From NCBI GenBank assembly GCA_016710525.1, contig JADJVQ010000001.1, positions 182,132 through 246,131 on the forward strand: a stretch of DNA of 64,000 nt, given 5' to 3'. Origin of the DNA: Burkholderiaceae bacterium (GTDB lineage Bacteria; Pseudomonadota; Gammaproteobacteria; Burkholderiales; Burkholderiaceae_E). Of the stretch, positions 25,591 through 33,955 are shown piece by piece. Positions within the stretch are counted from its first letter, which is position 1; each line of letters opens with the position of its first letter. The notes below the pieces were generated by a model, which was not told where the DNA came from, did not search any database, and worked only from the letters and a program-made list of their open reading frames with translations. The translations under genes were made by a program, and so were the position numbers.

Positions 25591-26055
25591 TCAGACACCG
25601 GCTGCCGCCTGCACCGAGCGCACGATGTTTTCGTAGCCGGTGCAGCGGCAGATGTTGCCTTCCAGTCCGGCGCGGATCTGCGGCTCGCTGGGCTTGGGGG
25701 TGCGCTTGAGCAGTTCGATGGTTGCCATCACCATGCCCGGGGTGCAATAGCCGCACTGCAGGCCGTGGCAGTCGCGAAAGGCCTGCTGCACCGGATGCAG
25801 TGCTTCGCCGGTGGCCAGGCCCTCGATGGTGGTCACCTGTCCGCCGTTGGCCTGGATCGCCAGCATCGAACAGGATTTGACCGCATGGCCATCGAGTTGC
25901 ACCGTGCAGCATCCGCACTGGGCGGTGTCGCAGCCCACGTGCGTGCCGGTGAGCTTCAGATGCTCGCGGATCAGTTCGACCAGCAGCGTGCGCGAATCGA
26001 CTGTGCGCGACACCGGCTTTCCGTTCACCTGCAGGGATACCGTCACATTGCTCAT
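25591..26055 (-). CDS. Molybdenum hydroxylase 2Fe-2S subunit (CoxS-like)
   Basis: A 154-residue iron-sulphur subunit. The plant-type ferredoxin cluster is bound by Cys42, Cys47, Cys50 and Cys62 (GCDTAQCGCC, then SCSM). The second cluster is bound in the helical domain by Cys101, Cys104, Cys136 and Cys138 (CGYCTPGM and CRCTGY). All eight ligands are present and the length matches the family. It relays electrons from the molybdenum centre (26964-29303) to FAD (24751-25546). The gene for the FAH-family hydrolase is inserted between the large and small subunit genes, unusual compared with the usual contiguous cox/xdh sets. Confidence 0.96.
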   Translation of the reverse strand: MSNVTVSLQVNGKPVSRTVDSRTLLVELIREHLKLTGTHVGCDTAQCGCCTVQLDGHAVKSCSMLAIQANGGQVTTIEGLATGEALHPVQQAFRDCHGLQCGYCTPGMVMATIELLKRTPKPSEPQIRAGLEGNICRCTGYENIVRSVQAAAGV

Positions 26056-26098
26056 GGCCGTCCTTTGGCGGCGCTGCGCGCCTGTCGGGTTGAATCCA

Positions 26099-26956
26099 TC
26101 AGTTCGGGCGGCAGCCGATCGTCGGTGCCCAGGGCGACCCGCCGCTCGTCGGGTCGGTCGGCTGATGGCCGACCTCCGCCGACGGCGCTGGTGCGGCCAC
26201 CACGCGATTCGCCAGTCGGCCCAGGCCGCTGACCTCGACCTCGACCAGGTCGCCGGGCTGCATCGGCCGCGAATTGGCTGGTGTGCCGGTCAGGATCACA
26301 TCGCCAGGCATCAGCGTGATGTGGCGGGCCAGGTCGGCGATCAGGTAGTCGATGCCGAAGATCATCTCGGCGGCTTTGCCCTGCTGCACGGCCACGCCAT
26401 TCAGGTAGGTCGTGATGGTCGACTGGCGCACGTCCACGCCGCTGACCAGCCCGGGGCCGATCGGGCAGAAGCCGTCCGGACCCTTGACCCGCAGCATCGA
26501 ACCGGCGTCGGTATCGCGCATGTCCTGCAACCCGACATCGTTGGCAACCGCAAAGCCGGCCAGGTGTTCCCAGACGTCCTGCGGACGCACGTTGCGTGTC
26601 GGGCGTCCGATGACGGCGCCAATCTCGCCCTCGTAGTTCAGGTACTGATAACCCTCGGGCCGCACGAGCTGGCCGCCATGCGCATTCAGGGCCGTTACCG
26701 GCTTCTGGAAATAAGTCGGGGTCTTGGGTACGCCGGGTTTCCCGGTGAACTCCCACACCCGGCTGCGGTAGTTGGTGTGCACACACAGGATCTTGGTCGG
26801 ATTGCACGGCGGCAGATAACGCACCGCCTGCTCCTCGACCTCGCGTCCGTCGGCAAGGCGCAGGCCGCCGGCGACTGGCTCTGCCCAGTAGGCGCTGCCC
26901 TCGAGCATGATGCGGCGGATCTCGCGCCGCGGACCTTCAAGCACATGCATTGTCAT
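26099..26956 (-). CDS. Fumarylacetoacetate hydrolase family protein
   Basis: A 285-residue enzyme of the FAH superfamily, which hydrolyses or decarboxylates acylpyruvate-type products of ring cleavage and isomerises 2-hydroxymuconate derivatives. The start at 26956 is chosen because the longer version is an Arg-rich shadow. Family elements are KILCVHTNYRSRVWEFTGKP, YFQKP, the metal-binding NYEGEIGAVIGRPTRNV, FAVANDVGLQDMR, a conserved KGPDGFCPIGPGLV, and GDVILTGTPANSRPMQPGD. The C-terminal 40 residues (APAPSAEVGHQPT) are extra and Pro-rich. The gene starts 7 bases after the large subunit of the molybdenum hydroxylase ends, so it is clearly in the same transcript. It probably acts on a later intermediate. 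Confidence 0.92.
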   Translation of the reverse strand: MTMHVLEGPRREIRRIMLEGSAYWAEPVAGGLRLADGREVEEQAVRYLPPCNPTKILCVHTNYRSRVWEFTGKPGVPKTPTYFQKPVTALNAHGGQLVRPEGYQYLNYEGEIGAVIGRPTRNVRPQDVWEHLAGFAVANDVGLQDMRDTDAGSMLRVKGPDGFCPIGPGLVSGVDVRQSTITTYLNGVAVQQGKAAEMIFGIDYLIADLARHITLMPGDVILTGTPANSRPMQPGDLVEVEVSGLGRLANRVVAAPAPSAEVGHQPTDPTSGGSPWAPTIGCRPN

Positions 26957-26963
26957 CTCCCGT

Positions 26964-29303
26964 TCATGCCGTTTTCGTTTTCGCCGCCCGCAGCGCCGTC
27001 CACACTTTCTCGCTGGTGGCCGGCATCTCGATGGCCGCGGCGCCCGCCGAGGCGAGCGCGTCATTGATCGCATTGATCACCGCCGGTATCGCGCCGACGG
27101 TGCCGGCCTCGCCGGCGCCCTTGGCACCGAGCGGGTTCAGCTTGGTCGGCACCGCGTTGTTCTGGACCTTGATCGACGGCATGTCGTCGGCCCGCGGCAT
27201 CGCGTAATCCATGAAGCTGCCCGACAGCAGCTGGCCCGACTCGCGGTCGTAGACCACCTGCTCCATCAGCGCCTGGCCGAGGCCCTGTGCCACGCCGCCA
27301 TGGATCTGGCCCTTGACTCCGATCGGGTTGATCATCGTGCCGACGTCATCTGGCGACCACCAGCCGACCACCTGTACTCGCCCGGTTCCCGGCACGATCT
27401 CGACTTCGCAGACATGCGAGCCGTTGGGCCAGGTGTCCGAGGGCGGTGCGAAGGTGGCGGTCTCGTAGAAACCGGGCTCGAATCCCGGCGGCAGCCGGGC
27501 GGGCACGAACGCGGCCCTGGCCACCTCCTTGAGGGTCAGGGACCGGTCGGTGCCGGCGACGGTAAACTTCCCGGCCTCGAACTCGATGTCGTCAGCCGAT
27601 GCCTCGAGCAGATGCCCGGCGATCTTCTTGCCCTTCTCGATGATGCGTCCGGCCGCATTCCAGACCGCGGTCCCGCCCACCACGGTCGAGCGCGAGCCAT
27701 TGGTGCCCATGCCGAAGGCCACGCGATCGGTGTCGCCCTCGATGAACTGCAGTTCCGAGGGGTCGATGCCCAGCCGCTCGTGGGCGATCTGCTTGTAGAG
27801 GGTCTCGTGGCCCTGGCCCTGCGCCTTGGTGCCGACCAGCACCATCGCGCTGCCACTGGGGTTGAAGCGGATTTCAGCGAATTCCGGCTGCGCCGGCGAG
27901 GCCGCCCGCTCGATCGCGTTGGCGATGCCGATGCCGCGCAGCCGGCCACGAGCCAATGCTTCGGCACGGCGCGCCGCGAATCCGGCGTAGTCGATGCCCT
28001 GCAGCGCCATGTCCAGTCCGCGGGCGAATTCGCCGCAGTCGTACGTGGCGCCGAAGGGATTGCGATAGGGCATGGCCGTCGAGGCGATCAGGTTGCGCCG
28101 GCGGATCTCGACCCGGTCGAATCCGAGCTCGCGCGAGGCATCGTCGAGCAGCCGCTCGATCACGTAGATGGACTCGGGCCGCCCCGCGCCGCGGTAGGGC
28201 GCGGTGCCGTTGGTGTTGGCCATCACGCAGGTCACGTGCACATGGGCAGCCGATATCGCGTAGACGCCCGACAGCGTGTGCACATTGGAAAAGGTCGACA
28301 GCAGGTTGCGGTCGGACGACACATAGGCGCCGACGTTGGCCAGCGTGCGCACCCGCAGCCCCAGGATGCGCCCGTCGGCGTCGAGGGCCAGCTCGGCATC
28401 GCTGACATTGTCGCGGGCGTGTTCGTCGGCCAGAACGGCTTCGCTGCGTTCGCAGGTCCATTTCACCGGTCGCCCCAGCTTGCGCGCCGCCCAGGGAATC
28501 AGTCGGTGTTCCGGGTACTGCCAGCCCTTGGTGCCAAAGCCGCCACCCACGTCATTGGCGATCACCCGGATCCGATGCTCCGGAATCTTGAAGATGTTCT
28601 CGGCCAGCGCGTTGCGCACCCGATGCGGGTACTGCACGTCGGCCCAGATCGTGTAGCGCTCGTCGCCTTCATCGTATTGGGCCAGCACGCCGCGCGGCTG
28701 CATGTAGTGCGCATAGACGCGGCTGATCACATAGCGGCGGCGGACCACATGTGCCGCCTTGGCGAAGGCCTCGTCGGTGGCCTTGGCATTGCCGGCCTCG
28801 AACACGTTCGAGATGTTGTCGGGGCATTCGTCCCAGACCGCGGGCGCCCCCGGCGCGACGGTCTGTGCCGTGTCGGTCACCGAGGCCAGCGCGTCGTAGT
28901 CGATCTCGAGGCGCTCGGCGGCATCCTTGGCCTGCCACACCGTTTCGGCGATCACCAGCGCCACCGGGTCGCCGACATAGCGGACCCGGCCGCGGGTCAG
29001 TCCGGTGTGGGCACGCGCGAACAGGGGCGAGCCGTCAGGCCGCTTGCGCGGCAGGTTGATCTTCATCGTGCCCAGTCCGTCGCGAGCCACGTCGTCGCCG
29101 GTGTAGACAGCCAGCACGCCCGGCGACTGCAATGCCGGCTCCAGATTGATCGAGCGGATATGGGCATTGGCGTGCGGCGAGCGAACCAGCACCGCGTAGG
29201 CCTGCCCGGGCAGATTGATGTCGTCGACAAAGCAGCCGCGGCCGCGCAGCAATCGCGGATCCTCGAAGCGTGAGACCGATTGGCCGATACCGAATTTGGT
29301 CAT
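26964..29303 (-). CDS. Molybdenum hydroxylase large subunit (xanthine dehydrogenase / CoxL family)
   Basis: A 779-residue molybdopterin-binding subunit. The start at 29303 (MTKFGIGQSVSRFEDPRLLRG) is the classic one. Motifs are DVGGGFGTKGWQYPEH (dioxo-molybdenum site glycine loop), TAPYRGAGRPESIY, GTKAQGQGHETLYKQIAHE and the catalytic-base region LGAKGAGEAGT with Glu732. The active-site loop is not the AYxCSFR of true CO dehydrogenase, so CO oxidation is excluded. The group includes nicotinate, isoquinoline, quinoline and 4-hydroxybenzoyl-CoA-type hydroxylases and aldehyde oxidases. It heads the enzyme genes FAH - 2Fe-2S - FAD on the minus strand. The neighbours (importer, ring-cleavage-like VOC enzyme, FAH) favour hydroxylation of an aromatic or N-heteroaromatic acid. 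Confidence 0.93.
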   Translation of the reverse strand: MTKFGIGQSVSRFEDPRLLRGRGCFVDDINLPGQAYAVLVRSPHANAHIRSINLEPALQSPGVLAVYTGDDVARDGLGTMKINLPRKRPDGSPLFARAHTGLTRGRVRYVGDPVALVIAETVWQAKDAAERLEIDYDALASVTDTAQTVAPGAPAVWDECPDNISNVFEAGNAKATDEAFAKAAHVVRRRYVISRVYAHYMQPRGVLAQYDEGDERYTIWADVQYPHRVRNALAENIFKIPEHRIRVIANDVGGGFGTKGWQYPEHRLIPWAARKLGRPVKWTCERSEAVLADEHARDNVSDAELALDADGRILGLRVRTLANVGAYVSSDRNLLSTFSNVHTLSGVYAISAAHVHVTCVMANTNGTAPYRGAGRPESIYVIERLLDDASRELGFDRVEIRRRNLIASTAMPYRNPFGATYDCGEFARGLDMALQGIDYAGFAARRAEALARGRLRGIGIANAIERAASPAQPEFAEIRFNPSGSAMVLVGTKAQGQGHETLYKQIAHERLGIDPSELQFIEGDTDRVAFGMGTNGSRSTVVGGTAVWNAAGRIIEKGKKIAGHLLEASADDIEFEAGKFTVAGTDRSLTLKEVARAAFVPARLPPGFEPGFYETATFAPPSDTWPNGSHVCEVEIVPGTGRVQVVGWWSPDDVGTMINPIGVKGQIHGGVAQGLGQALMEQVVYDRESGQLLSGSFMDYAMPRADDMPSIKVQNNAVPTKLNPLGAKGAGEAGTVGAIPAVINAINDALASAGAAAIEMPATSEKVWTALRAAKTKTA

Positions 29304-29414
29304 GGGATGCTCGGGATGAAATGGGGATCGAAAGGAATGATTGACGGGTCGATCATACATACGCAAGGCAAGCAGGCCGCTGTCCGGGCGGACCTGCGAG
29401 CGCGCCGGGCAACA

Positions 29415-30623
29415 CTAGCCGAGCGGACCCATGAAGGTCTGGTCGACGAATGTGTCCGACAGCGGCGCCAGGGTTTCGGGCCATGGTTCGGCGATCGGAC
29501 GCCTCTGGGCAGCGCTGCGGGGAGTGCCGGTCCAGCCAACCTGCTCCATGTAATAGAACAGCTGCACGCAGTGGCCGTCGGGGTCGGTGAAATGCGCGCA
29601 ATAGTCGATGCCCGGGCTGAGCTCGGCCGGCAGGCTGATGCGACGGGCGCCTTTTTCGGTCAGCCACGCGACCGCCGCACGCAGCTGCCGATAGCTGCCC
29701 ACCTGCAATCCCATCGACACGCAACTGGTGTGCTCCGACAGTCCGAGCGCTGCCCGCGCCGCCTTCGGATAAAGCTTCAGGCTGTGATGCTCGTTGCCGT
29801 GGCGCATGAACACGCAGCGATGGCCTTGCCAAGCGACGACCTCGGTGGTGACGAAGCCCATCACATCACGGTAGAACGCCTCCGAGGCGCTCACATCGTT
29901 CACGAACAAGCCGGCGGGCCCGATCTTGGTGACTTTGAAGGGCCGCGGCAGCAGCACGCCCTCGACGTCGTGCGTCGCTTCGGTCATCAGGTCGCGGATC
30001 GCATACCCCGAATGCGTGTCGACGCCGCGCGCCAGCGCCTGGGCCCGCTCGGTCAGATCCGAGATCTGCGGCAGCGGCGGCTGCTCCATGAAGCGGCGGT
30101 CGTACATGGCCAGCGGTTTGGAGTTGCCCAGCAGGCCCACCTGTTCCATGCCGTAGTAGAGCTCGACCGTGTGGCCATCCGGGTCGCGCACATAGACATG
30201 CCAGTTGCTGCCCGGCATGTCGCGCCCGATGCGTCGGATCTCGGCCGCGCCTTCGCCGAAGTAGCCGGCGGCCTTCACCACCTCTTCGAGGCTGCCCACC
30301 TGCCAGGTGATCTGGGACAGCGTGATGTCCTTGGAGCCCGCATCGTCGCCGAACATAGCGCCGAGCGAGCGGTGGGCGAGCAGGAACGAATGATGATCGG
30401 TGTTGTGGGTCATGAAGAACAGCCGATCGTCCTCCATGGCCGGGGCCGTGCCCGACATCAGCTTGCCCAGACTGGTTTCGTCGGTCAGCTGGAAGCCCAG
30501 CAGGCCGCCGTAAAAGGCCAGGCCCTCGTCGAGCCGGTTCAGGTTGAAGCCGAAGTGGCCCAGGCGCCGGATGCGGAACGGCCTCGGGTACTGCACGCCG
30601 CCGACGTCGTATGTCTTGCTCAT
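29415..30623 (-). CDS. Two-domain VOC protein, extradiol-dioxygenase-like
   Basis: A 402-residue protein made of two vicinal-oxygen-chelate domains (about 18-165 and 228-365) joined by a helical linker. By alignment of the halves, the metal ligands His23 (LGHFGFN), His77 or His78 (DHHSFLL) and Glu154 (HTVELYY) are in the N-terminal domain. The C-terminal domain keeps only His279/280 and has Pro236 and Gln354 at the other two positions. Classical catechol 2,3-dioxygenases bind iron in the C-terminal domain, so this one appears inverted. It is about 90 residues longer than typical type I extradiol enzymes. Encoded between the importer and the molybdenum hydroxylase genes, it is the best candidate for the ring-cleaving step. 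Confidence 0.85.
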   Translation of the reverse strand: MSKTYDVGGVQYPRPFRIRRLGHFGFNLNRLDEGLAFYGGLLGFQLTDETSLGKLMSGTAPAMEDDRLFFMTHNTDHHSFLLAHRSLGAMFGDDAGSKDITLSQITWQVGSLEEVVKAAGYFGEGAAEIRRIGRDMPGSNWHVYVRDPDGHTVELYYGMEQVGLLGNSKPLAMYDRRFMEQPPLPQISDLTERAQALARGVDTHSGYAIRDLMTEATHDVEGVLLPRPFKVTKIGPAGLFVNDVSASEAFYRDVMGFVTTEVVAWQGHRCVFMRHGNEHHSLKLYPKAARAALGLSEHTSCVSMGLQVGSYRQLRAAVAWLTEKGARRISLPAELSPGIDYCAHFTDPDGHCVQLFYYMEQVGWTGTPRSAAQRRPIAEPWPETLAPLSDTFVDQTFMGPLG

Positions 30624-30689
30624 CTCGCTGCTCCTTTGGAGAATTCCTGTCCGATCATGCCGCCCGCCTTCTGCTGGACCCGGGGCGCT

Positions 30690-31397
30690 CTACAGGCCCA
30701 GGTAGGCCTGCTGGATGTGGGCCTGGCCGAGCAGATCGGAGGGCACACCCGCCGCGACGATCCGGCCGTGTTCGAGGACATAGGCCCACTGAGCCGCCTC
30801 GAGCGACTTTTGCACATTCTGTTCCACCAGCAGCACCGCGACACCTTCGGCCCGGATGTCTTCGATGATGTCGAACATCTCGTCGACGATGGCAGGCGCC
30901 AGACCAAGCGAAGGCTCGTCGAAGAGCATCAGCCGGGGCCTCGCCATCAGAGCCCGCCCGATGGCCACCATCTGCTGCTGCCCGCCCGACAACTGGCCGG
31001 CCGGCTGCAGGCGCTTTTCCTTGAGCACCGGAAACCGGGCGTACACGCTGTCCAGCGAGGCCTCGCGATGCAGGCGGGCCGCCGACCGGTAGCAGCCGAT
31101 GTCGAGGTTTTCTTCGACTGTCATGCCCACGAACAGCCGCCGTCCCTCGGGGATCAGCGCGATGCCGCGCTCGCAGAACTGGTGGGCGGGCACGCCAGAC
31201 AGGCTGGTGCCGTCCATCAGCACATCACCCGACTTCCACGGCAGCAGGCCGGCGATGGCATTGATCAGCGTGCTCTTGCCGGCGCCATTGGGGCCGATGA
31301 CGGTGGCGATGCTGCCCTTCTCGACCTGCAGCGACACGCCCCAGACGGCCGTCGCGTCGCCATAGCCGACCTCGAGGTTGCGCACCTCAAGCAACAT
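30690..31397 (-). CDS. livF: Liv-type ABC transporter ATP-binding protein (LivF family), second importer
   Basis: A 235-residue ATPase, the usual LivF length. Walker A GPNGAGKST is at 35-43, the Q-loop region ALIPEGRRLFVGMTVEENL, the signature LSGGQQQMV, Walker B RLMLFDEPSLGLAPA and the switch LLVEQNVQKSLE. Its start overlaps the end of the LivG-like domain by 11 bases. It ends 66 bases before the VOC dioxygenase-like gene. It belongs to the importer of the catabolic island. Confidence 0.95.
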   Translation of the reverse strand: MLLEVRNLEVGYGDATAVWGVSLQVEKGSIATVIGPNGAGKSTLINAIAGLLPWKSGDVLMDGTSLSGVPAHQFCERGIALIPEGRRLFVGMTVEENLDIGCYRSAARLHREASLDSVYARFPVLKEKRLQPAGQLSGGQQQMVAIGRALMARPRLMLFDEPSLGLAPAIVDEMFDIIEDIRAEGVAVLLVEQNVQKSLEAAQWAYVLEHGRIVAAGVPSDLLGQAHIQQAYLGL

Positions 31398-32283
31398 GGC
31401 GATGCCCGAAATAGATCGCGACGACCCGCGGGTCGCGCATCACGTCCTGCGGATCGCCGACAGTCAGCACCGCGCCCTCGTTCATCACCGCCACCCGGTC
31501 CGAGAGCTGCACCACGGCCCGCATCAGGTGCTCGACGAACACGATCGTCGTGCCCTGGTCGCGGATGCGCCTGACCAGCCGGATCGCCGTGTCGACCTCC
31601 GCCGGGTTCAGGCCCGACATCACCTCGTCCAGCAGCAGCACACGTGGACGCGCGGCCAGTGCGCGCGCCAGTTCGAGCACCTTGCGTTCGCGCAGGTTCA
31701 GCTCGGCCGGGACGTTGCCGGCGCGTGCGCTCAGGCCGCAGAAGGACAGCCAGTAGCGGGCCTCTTCCTCGAAGCGGGCGCTGCCGGCCGTGTCCGTGCC
31801 GCCGAACTGCGCGCACAGCGCCACGTTGCGCAGGACCGTCATGTGCGCGAAGGGCCGGGGGATCTGGTAAGTGCGGGCGATCCCCGTGCGGGCGATCCGG
31901 TACGGCGGCAGGCCGCTCAGGGCCTGCCCCTCGAGCAGGATCGTGCCGCTGCTCAGCGGGAACTGCCCCGTGATCATGTTGATCAGCGTCGTCTTGCCGC
32001 AGCCGTTGGGGCCTATCAGTCCGAGGATTTCGCCGCGGCGGATATCGAGCGTGGCGCCGCGCAATGCGTGCACGCCGCCGAAGCGCTTGTGGACGTCGCG
32101 AATCGAGAGCACGACCGGCGCGGTGGCAAGCGTCGAGGCGACGGGCTGTGGCGCCGCGTCGTGGACAGCGGGCTCCAGCGCTGGCGTCGCGGAATCCGAT
32201 GCCTGCGACTGCGACTGCGACTGCGACGGCGGTGACGGTGACGGTGACGGTGACGGTGACGGGTGACGGTGCTTCGGGAACAT
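31387..32283 (-). CDS. livG: Liv-type ABC ATP-binding domain (LivG family), probably the C-terminal half of a LivM-LivG fusion
   Basis: As read, 298 residues from an ATG at 32283 that lies inside a low-complexity tract encoding Ser-Pro and Ser-Gln dipeptides (residues 8-28). The ATPase proper starts near residue 57: Walker A GPNGCGKTT (91-99), GIARTYQIPRPFAHMTVLRN, a degenerate signature LNLRERKVLELARAL, Walker B VLLLDEVMSGLNPAEVD and the H-loop FVEHLM. If one G is removed from the GGG at 32261-32263, the permease frame upstream becomes the same frame as this one, giving a single permease-linker-ATPase chain. Such LivM-LivG fusions are known in Proteobacteria. On that view the ATG at 32283 is only an internal out-of-frame codon. 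Confidence 0.88.
   Translation of the reverse strand: MFPKHRHPSPSPSPSPSPPSQSQSQSQASDSATPALEPAVHDAAPQPVASTLATAPVVLSIRDVHKRFGGVHALRGATLDIRRGEILGLIGPNGCGKTTLINMITGQFPLSSGTILLEGQALSGLPPYRIARTGIARTYQIPRPFAHMTVLRNVALCAQFGGTDTAGSARFEEEARYWLSFCGLSARAGNVPAELNLRERKVLELARALAARPRVLLLDEVMSGLNPAEVDTAIRLVRRIRDQGTTIVFVEHLMRAVVQLSDRVAVMNEGAVLTVGDPQDVMRDPRVVAIYFGHRHVA
32204..32267. repeat. Hexanucleotide microsatellite at the LivM/LivG junction
   Basis: Four copies of TGCGAC (32204-32227) are followed by GGC and then five contiguous copies of GGTGAC (32231-32260), one additional G and a sixth copy (32262-32267). On the coding (minus) strand this encodes alternating Ser-Pro then Ser-Gln residues in the LivG frame, or Val-Thr and Val-Ala in the permease frame. 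The odd G is the likely site of a one-base error. Confidence 0.9.
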
Positions 32284-33088
32284 CCTGTCCGGCCGCCGCC
32301 AGTTCCCGCCGCCGCCGCCGTTCGGCCAGCGACGCCATCACGCCCTCGGGCAGCCAGAGCACGGCCGCCACCAGAATCAGCGCGACAGCGGCCCGGCCCA
32401 GCGTCGTCTGGCCCGAACTTGCCAGGCCGAACAGCAGCACGGTGATGACGGTGGCCCCGATGGCCGGTCCAAACCAGTGGCGTGCGCCGCCCAGCACGCA
32501 CATCAGGATCACGCTGAGCGGCACGCCGATGTTGAAGGTCTCGCCCACCGTCAGGAAGCCGACGTAGATGGCATGGATGCCGCCGACCGCGCCGGCGATG
32601 CCCGACGACAATGCAATCGCCGCGAGCTTGTACCGGAAGGTGGGCACGCCCTTGGCCTGCGCGACGTCCTCGTCGTCGTGGATGGCGTACAGGCCGGTGC
32701 CCAGCCGCGAATGCGACACGTACCAGGCGGTGGCCAGCGTGCCCATACACATGATCAGGCCCAGCAGGTAGATGGACCCGCTCTGCGATTCGATCAGCTG
32801 TGGCGGCGGCACGGCCGACAGGAACACGCCGGCGCCGCCGTCGATCGGCGTGTTGAGGATGATGGTCGCGACGATGAAGGTGACGGCCAGCGTCATCAGC
32901 GCGAACAGTTCGCCGCGCAGCCGCGGCAGGCGGAACACCAGCAGCCCGATGCCGGTGCCCAGCAGCGCCGCGACCAGCGCCGCCACCGGGATGGTGGCCA
33001 GGAACGGCCAGCCGAACTTGGCCGCCAGGGTGGCGCTGGTGTACATGCCCGCGCCGACATAGGCGGCATGCCCTAATTCGGTTGCCAC
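32262..33088 (-). CDS. livM: Liv-type permease domain (LivM family), N-terminus missing, reading on into LivG
   Basis: LivM permease sequence begins abruptly at ELGHAAYVGAGMYTSATL, where the family motif GHAAF-x-GAY normally lies some 60-70 residues into the protein. Two membrane helices are therefore absent, and the only start is GTG at 33088 inside the end of LivH. The rest is normal: RGELFALMTLAVTFIVATII, the coupling segment SRLGTGLYAIHDDEDVAQAKGV, a receptor-side GVPLSVILMCVLGGARHWFGP and the last helix AVALILVAAVLWLPEGVMASL. The frame has no stop at the expected end and continues through the hexanucleotide repeat. The right end given is where the frame appears to shift into LivG. Loss of about 200 bases at the LivH-LivM border would inactivate the importer unless it is an assembly artefact. 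Confidence 0.75.
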
Positions 33089-33918
33089 AGCAGCACCACG
33101 ATCAGGATGGAGAAGGACACCATGGGCGCCCACGCCGGACTGAAGACCGCCATCGCCAGTCCTTCCGCCGCGCCGATGGCCATGCTGGCGATCAGCAGCC
33201 CGATCGGATTGCCCAGCCGCCCGATGATGACCACCGCGAAGATCACCCCCAGCCAGCTCCAGATCTGGTACGGCGCCAGCGTGGAGATCAGCGCGACGAA
33301 GATGCCCGCCACCGCCGCGAAGGCCGAGCACAGCCCGGACAGGGCGAACGACAAGCGTTGCTGATGGACGCCGAAGGCCGCCGCCATCGAGGGGTCCTCG
33401 GCGCAGGCACGCAGCGCCTTGCCGACGTAGCTGCGGGTCAGCCACAGCCAGGTCAGCCCTGCCAGGATGGCCGCCGTGACGAAGGCGATCAGTTCGAGCA
33501 CCGGCACGAACAGCGGACCGACGGGGATCGACGCGCTGGCCAGCGGTGTTTCATAGCGGCGAAAGTCGGCTGTCCACAGCCACTGGATCAGCGTTTCGAT
33601 GAGGACTGCGATGCTGAAGGTGACCAGCAGCGAACCGAACTCGCCGACGGCGAATTTTTTGAAGATCCAGTGCAGTCCGACGCCGAAGGCGAACGCGCCG
33701 GGCACGACCAGCACCAGCGCCAGGCCCACCGGCAGGTGGTGGACGGTGCCCAGCTGATAGGCCACATAGGCGGACAGGACGGCCAGGGCGAAATGCGACA
33801 GGTCGACCAGTCGCAGCAGCCCCCACGACAGGCTCAGGCCGAGTCCGAGCAGGCTGTACAGGCCACCGGCCAGCAGGCCCGATACCAGGGCCTGACCGAG
33901 CAATGTCCAGCTGGGCAT
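33073..33918 (-). CDS. livH: Liv-type ABC transporter permease (LivH family), C-terminal end truncated
   Basis: A 281-residue permease with the LivH start ALVSGLLAGGLYSLLGLGLSLSWG, then VDLSHFALAVLSAYVAY, the coupling segment GKALRACAEDPSMAAAFGV and VIFAVVIIGRLGNPIGLL. It ends LLWQPN-stop, where LivH proteins continue with a GLFG-type tail, and LivM sequence starts 15 bases before this stop in another frame. The first importer's LivH (17086) is complete in this region. It follows the receptor gene by 37 bases. Confidence 0.9.
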   Translation of the reverse strand: MPSWTLLGQALVSGLLAGGLYSLLGLGLSLSWGLLRLVDLSHFALAVLSAYVAYQLGTVHHLPVGLALVLVVPGAFAFGVGLHWIFKKFAVGEFGSLLVTFSIAVLIETLIQWLWTADFRRYETPLASASIPVGPLFVPVLELIAFVTAAILAGLTWLWLTRSYVGKALRACAEDPSMAAAFGVHQQRLSFALSGLCSAFAAVAGIFVALISTLAPYQIWSWLGVIFAVVIIGRLGNPIGLLIASMAIGAAEGLAMAVFSPAWAPMVSFSILIVVLLWQPN

Positions 33919-33955
33919 GCGTGGGTGTCCGTCCAGGGGAGCAGGGGGCCGCGGA

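Noticed and set aside
26907..29273. A 788-codon open frame on the plus strand opposite the CoxL gene
   Set aside because: Same antisense artefact; the opposite strand encodes an intact molybdenum hydroxylase subunit.
26964..29303. Aerobic CO dehydrogenase (coxL) as the specific function
   Set aside because: The active-site AYxCSFR loop of true CoxL is absent, and the neighbours are aromatic-type catabolic genes.
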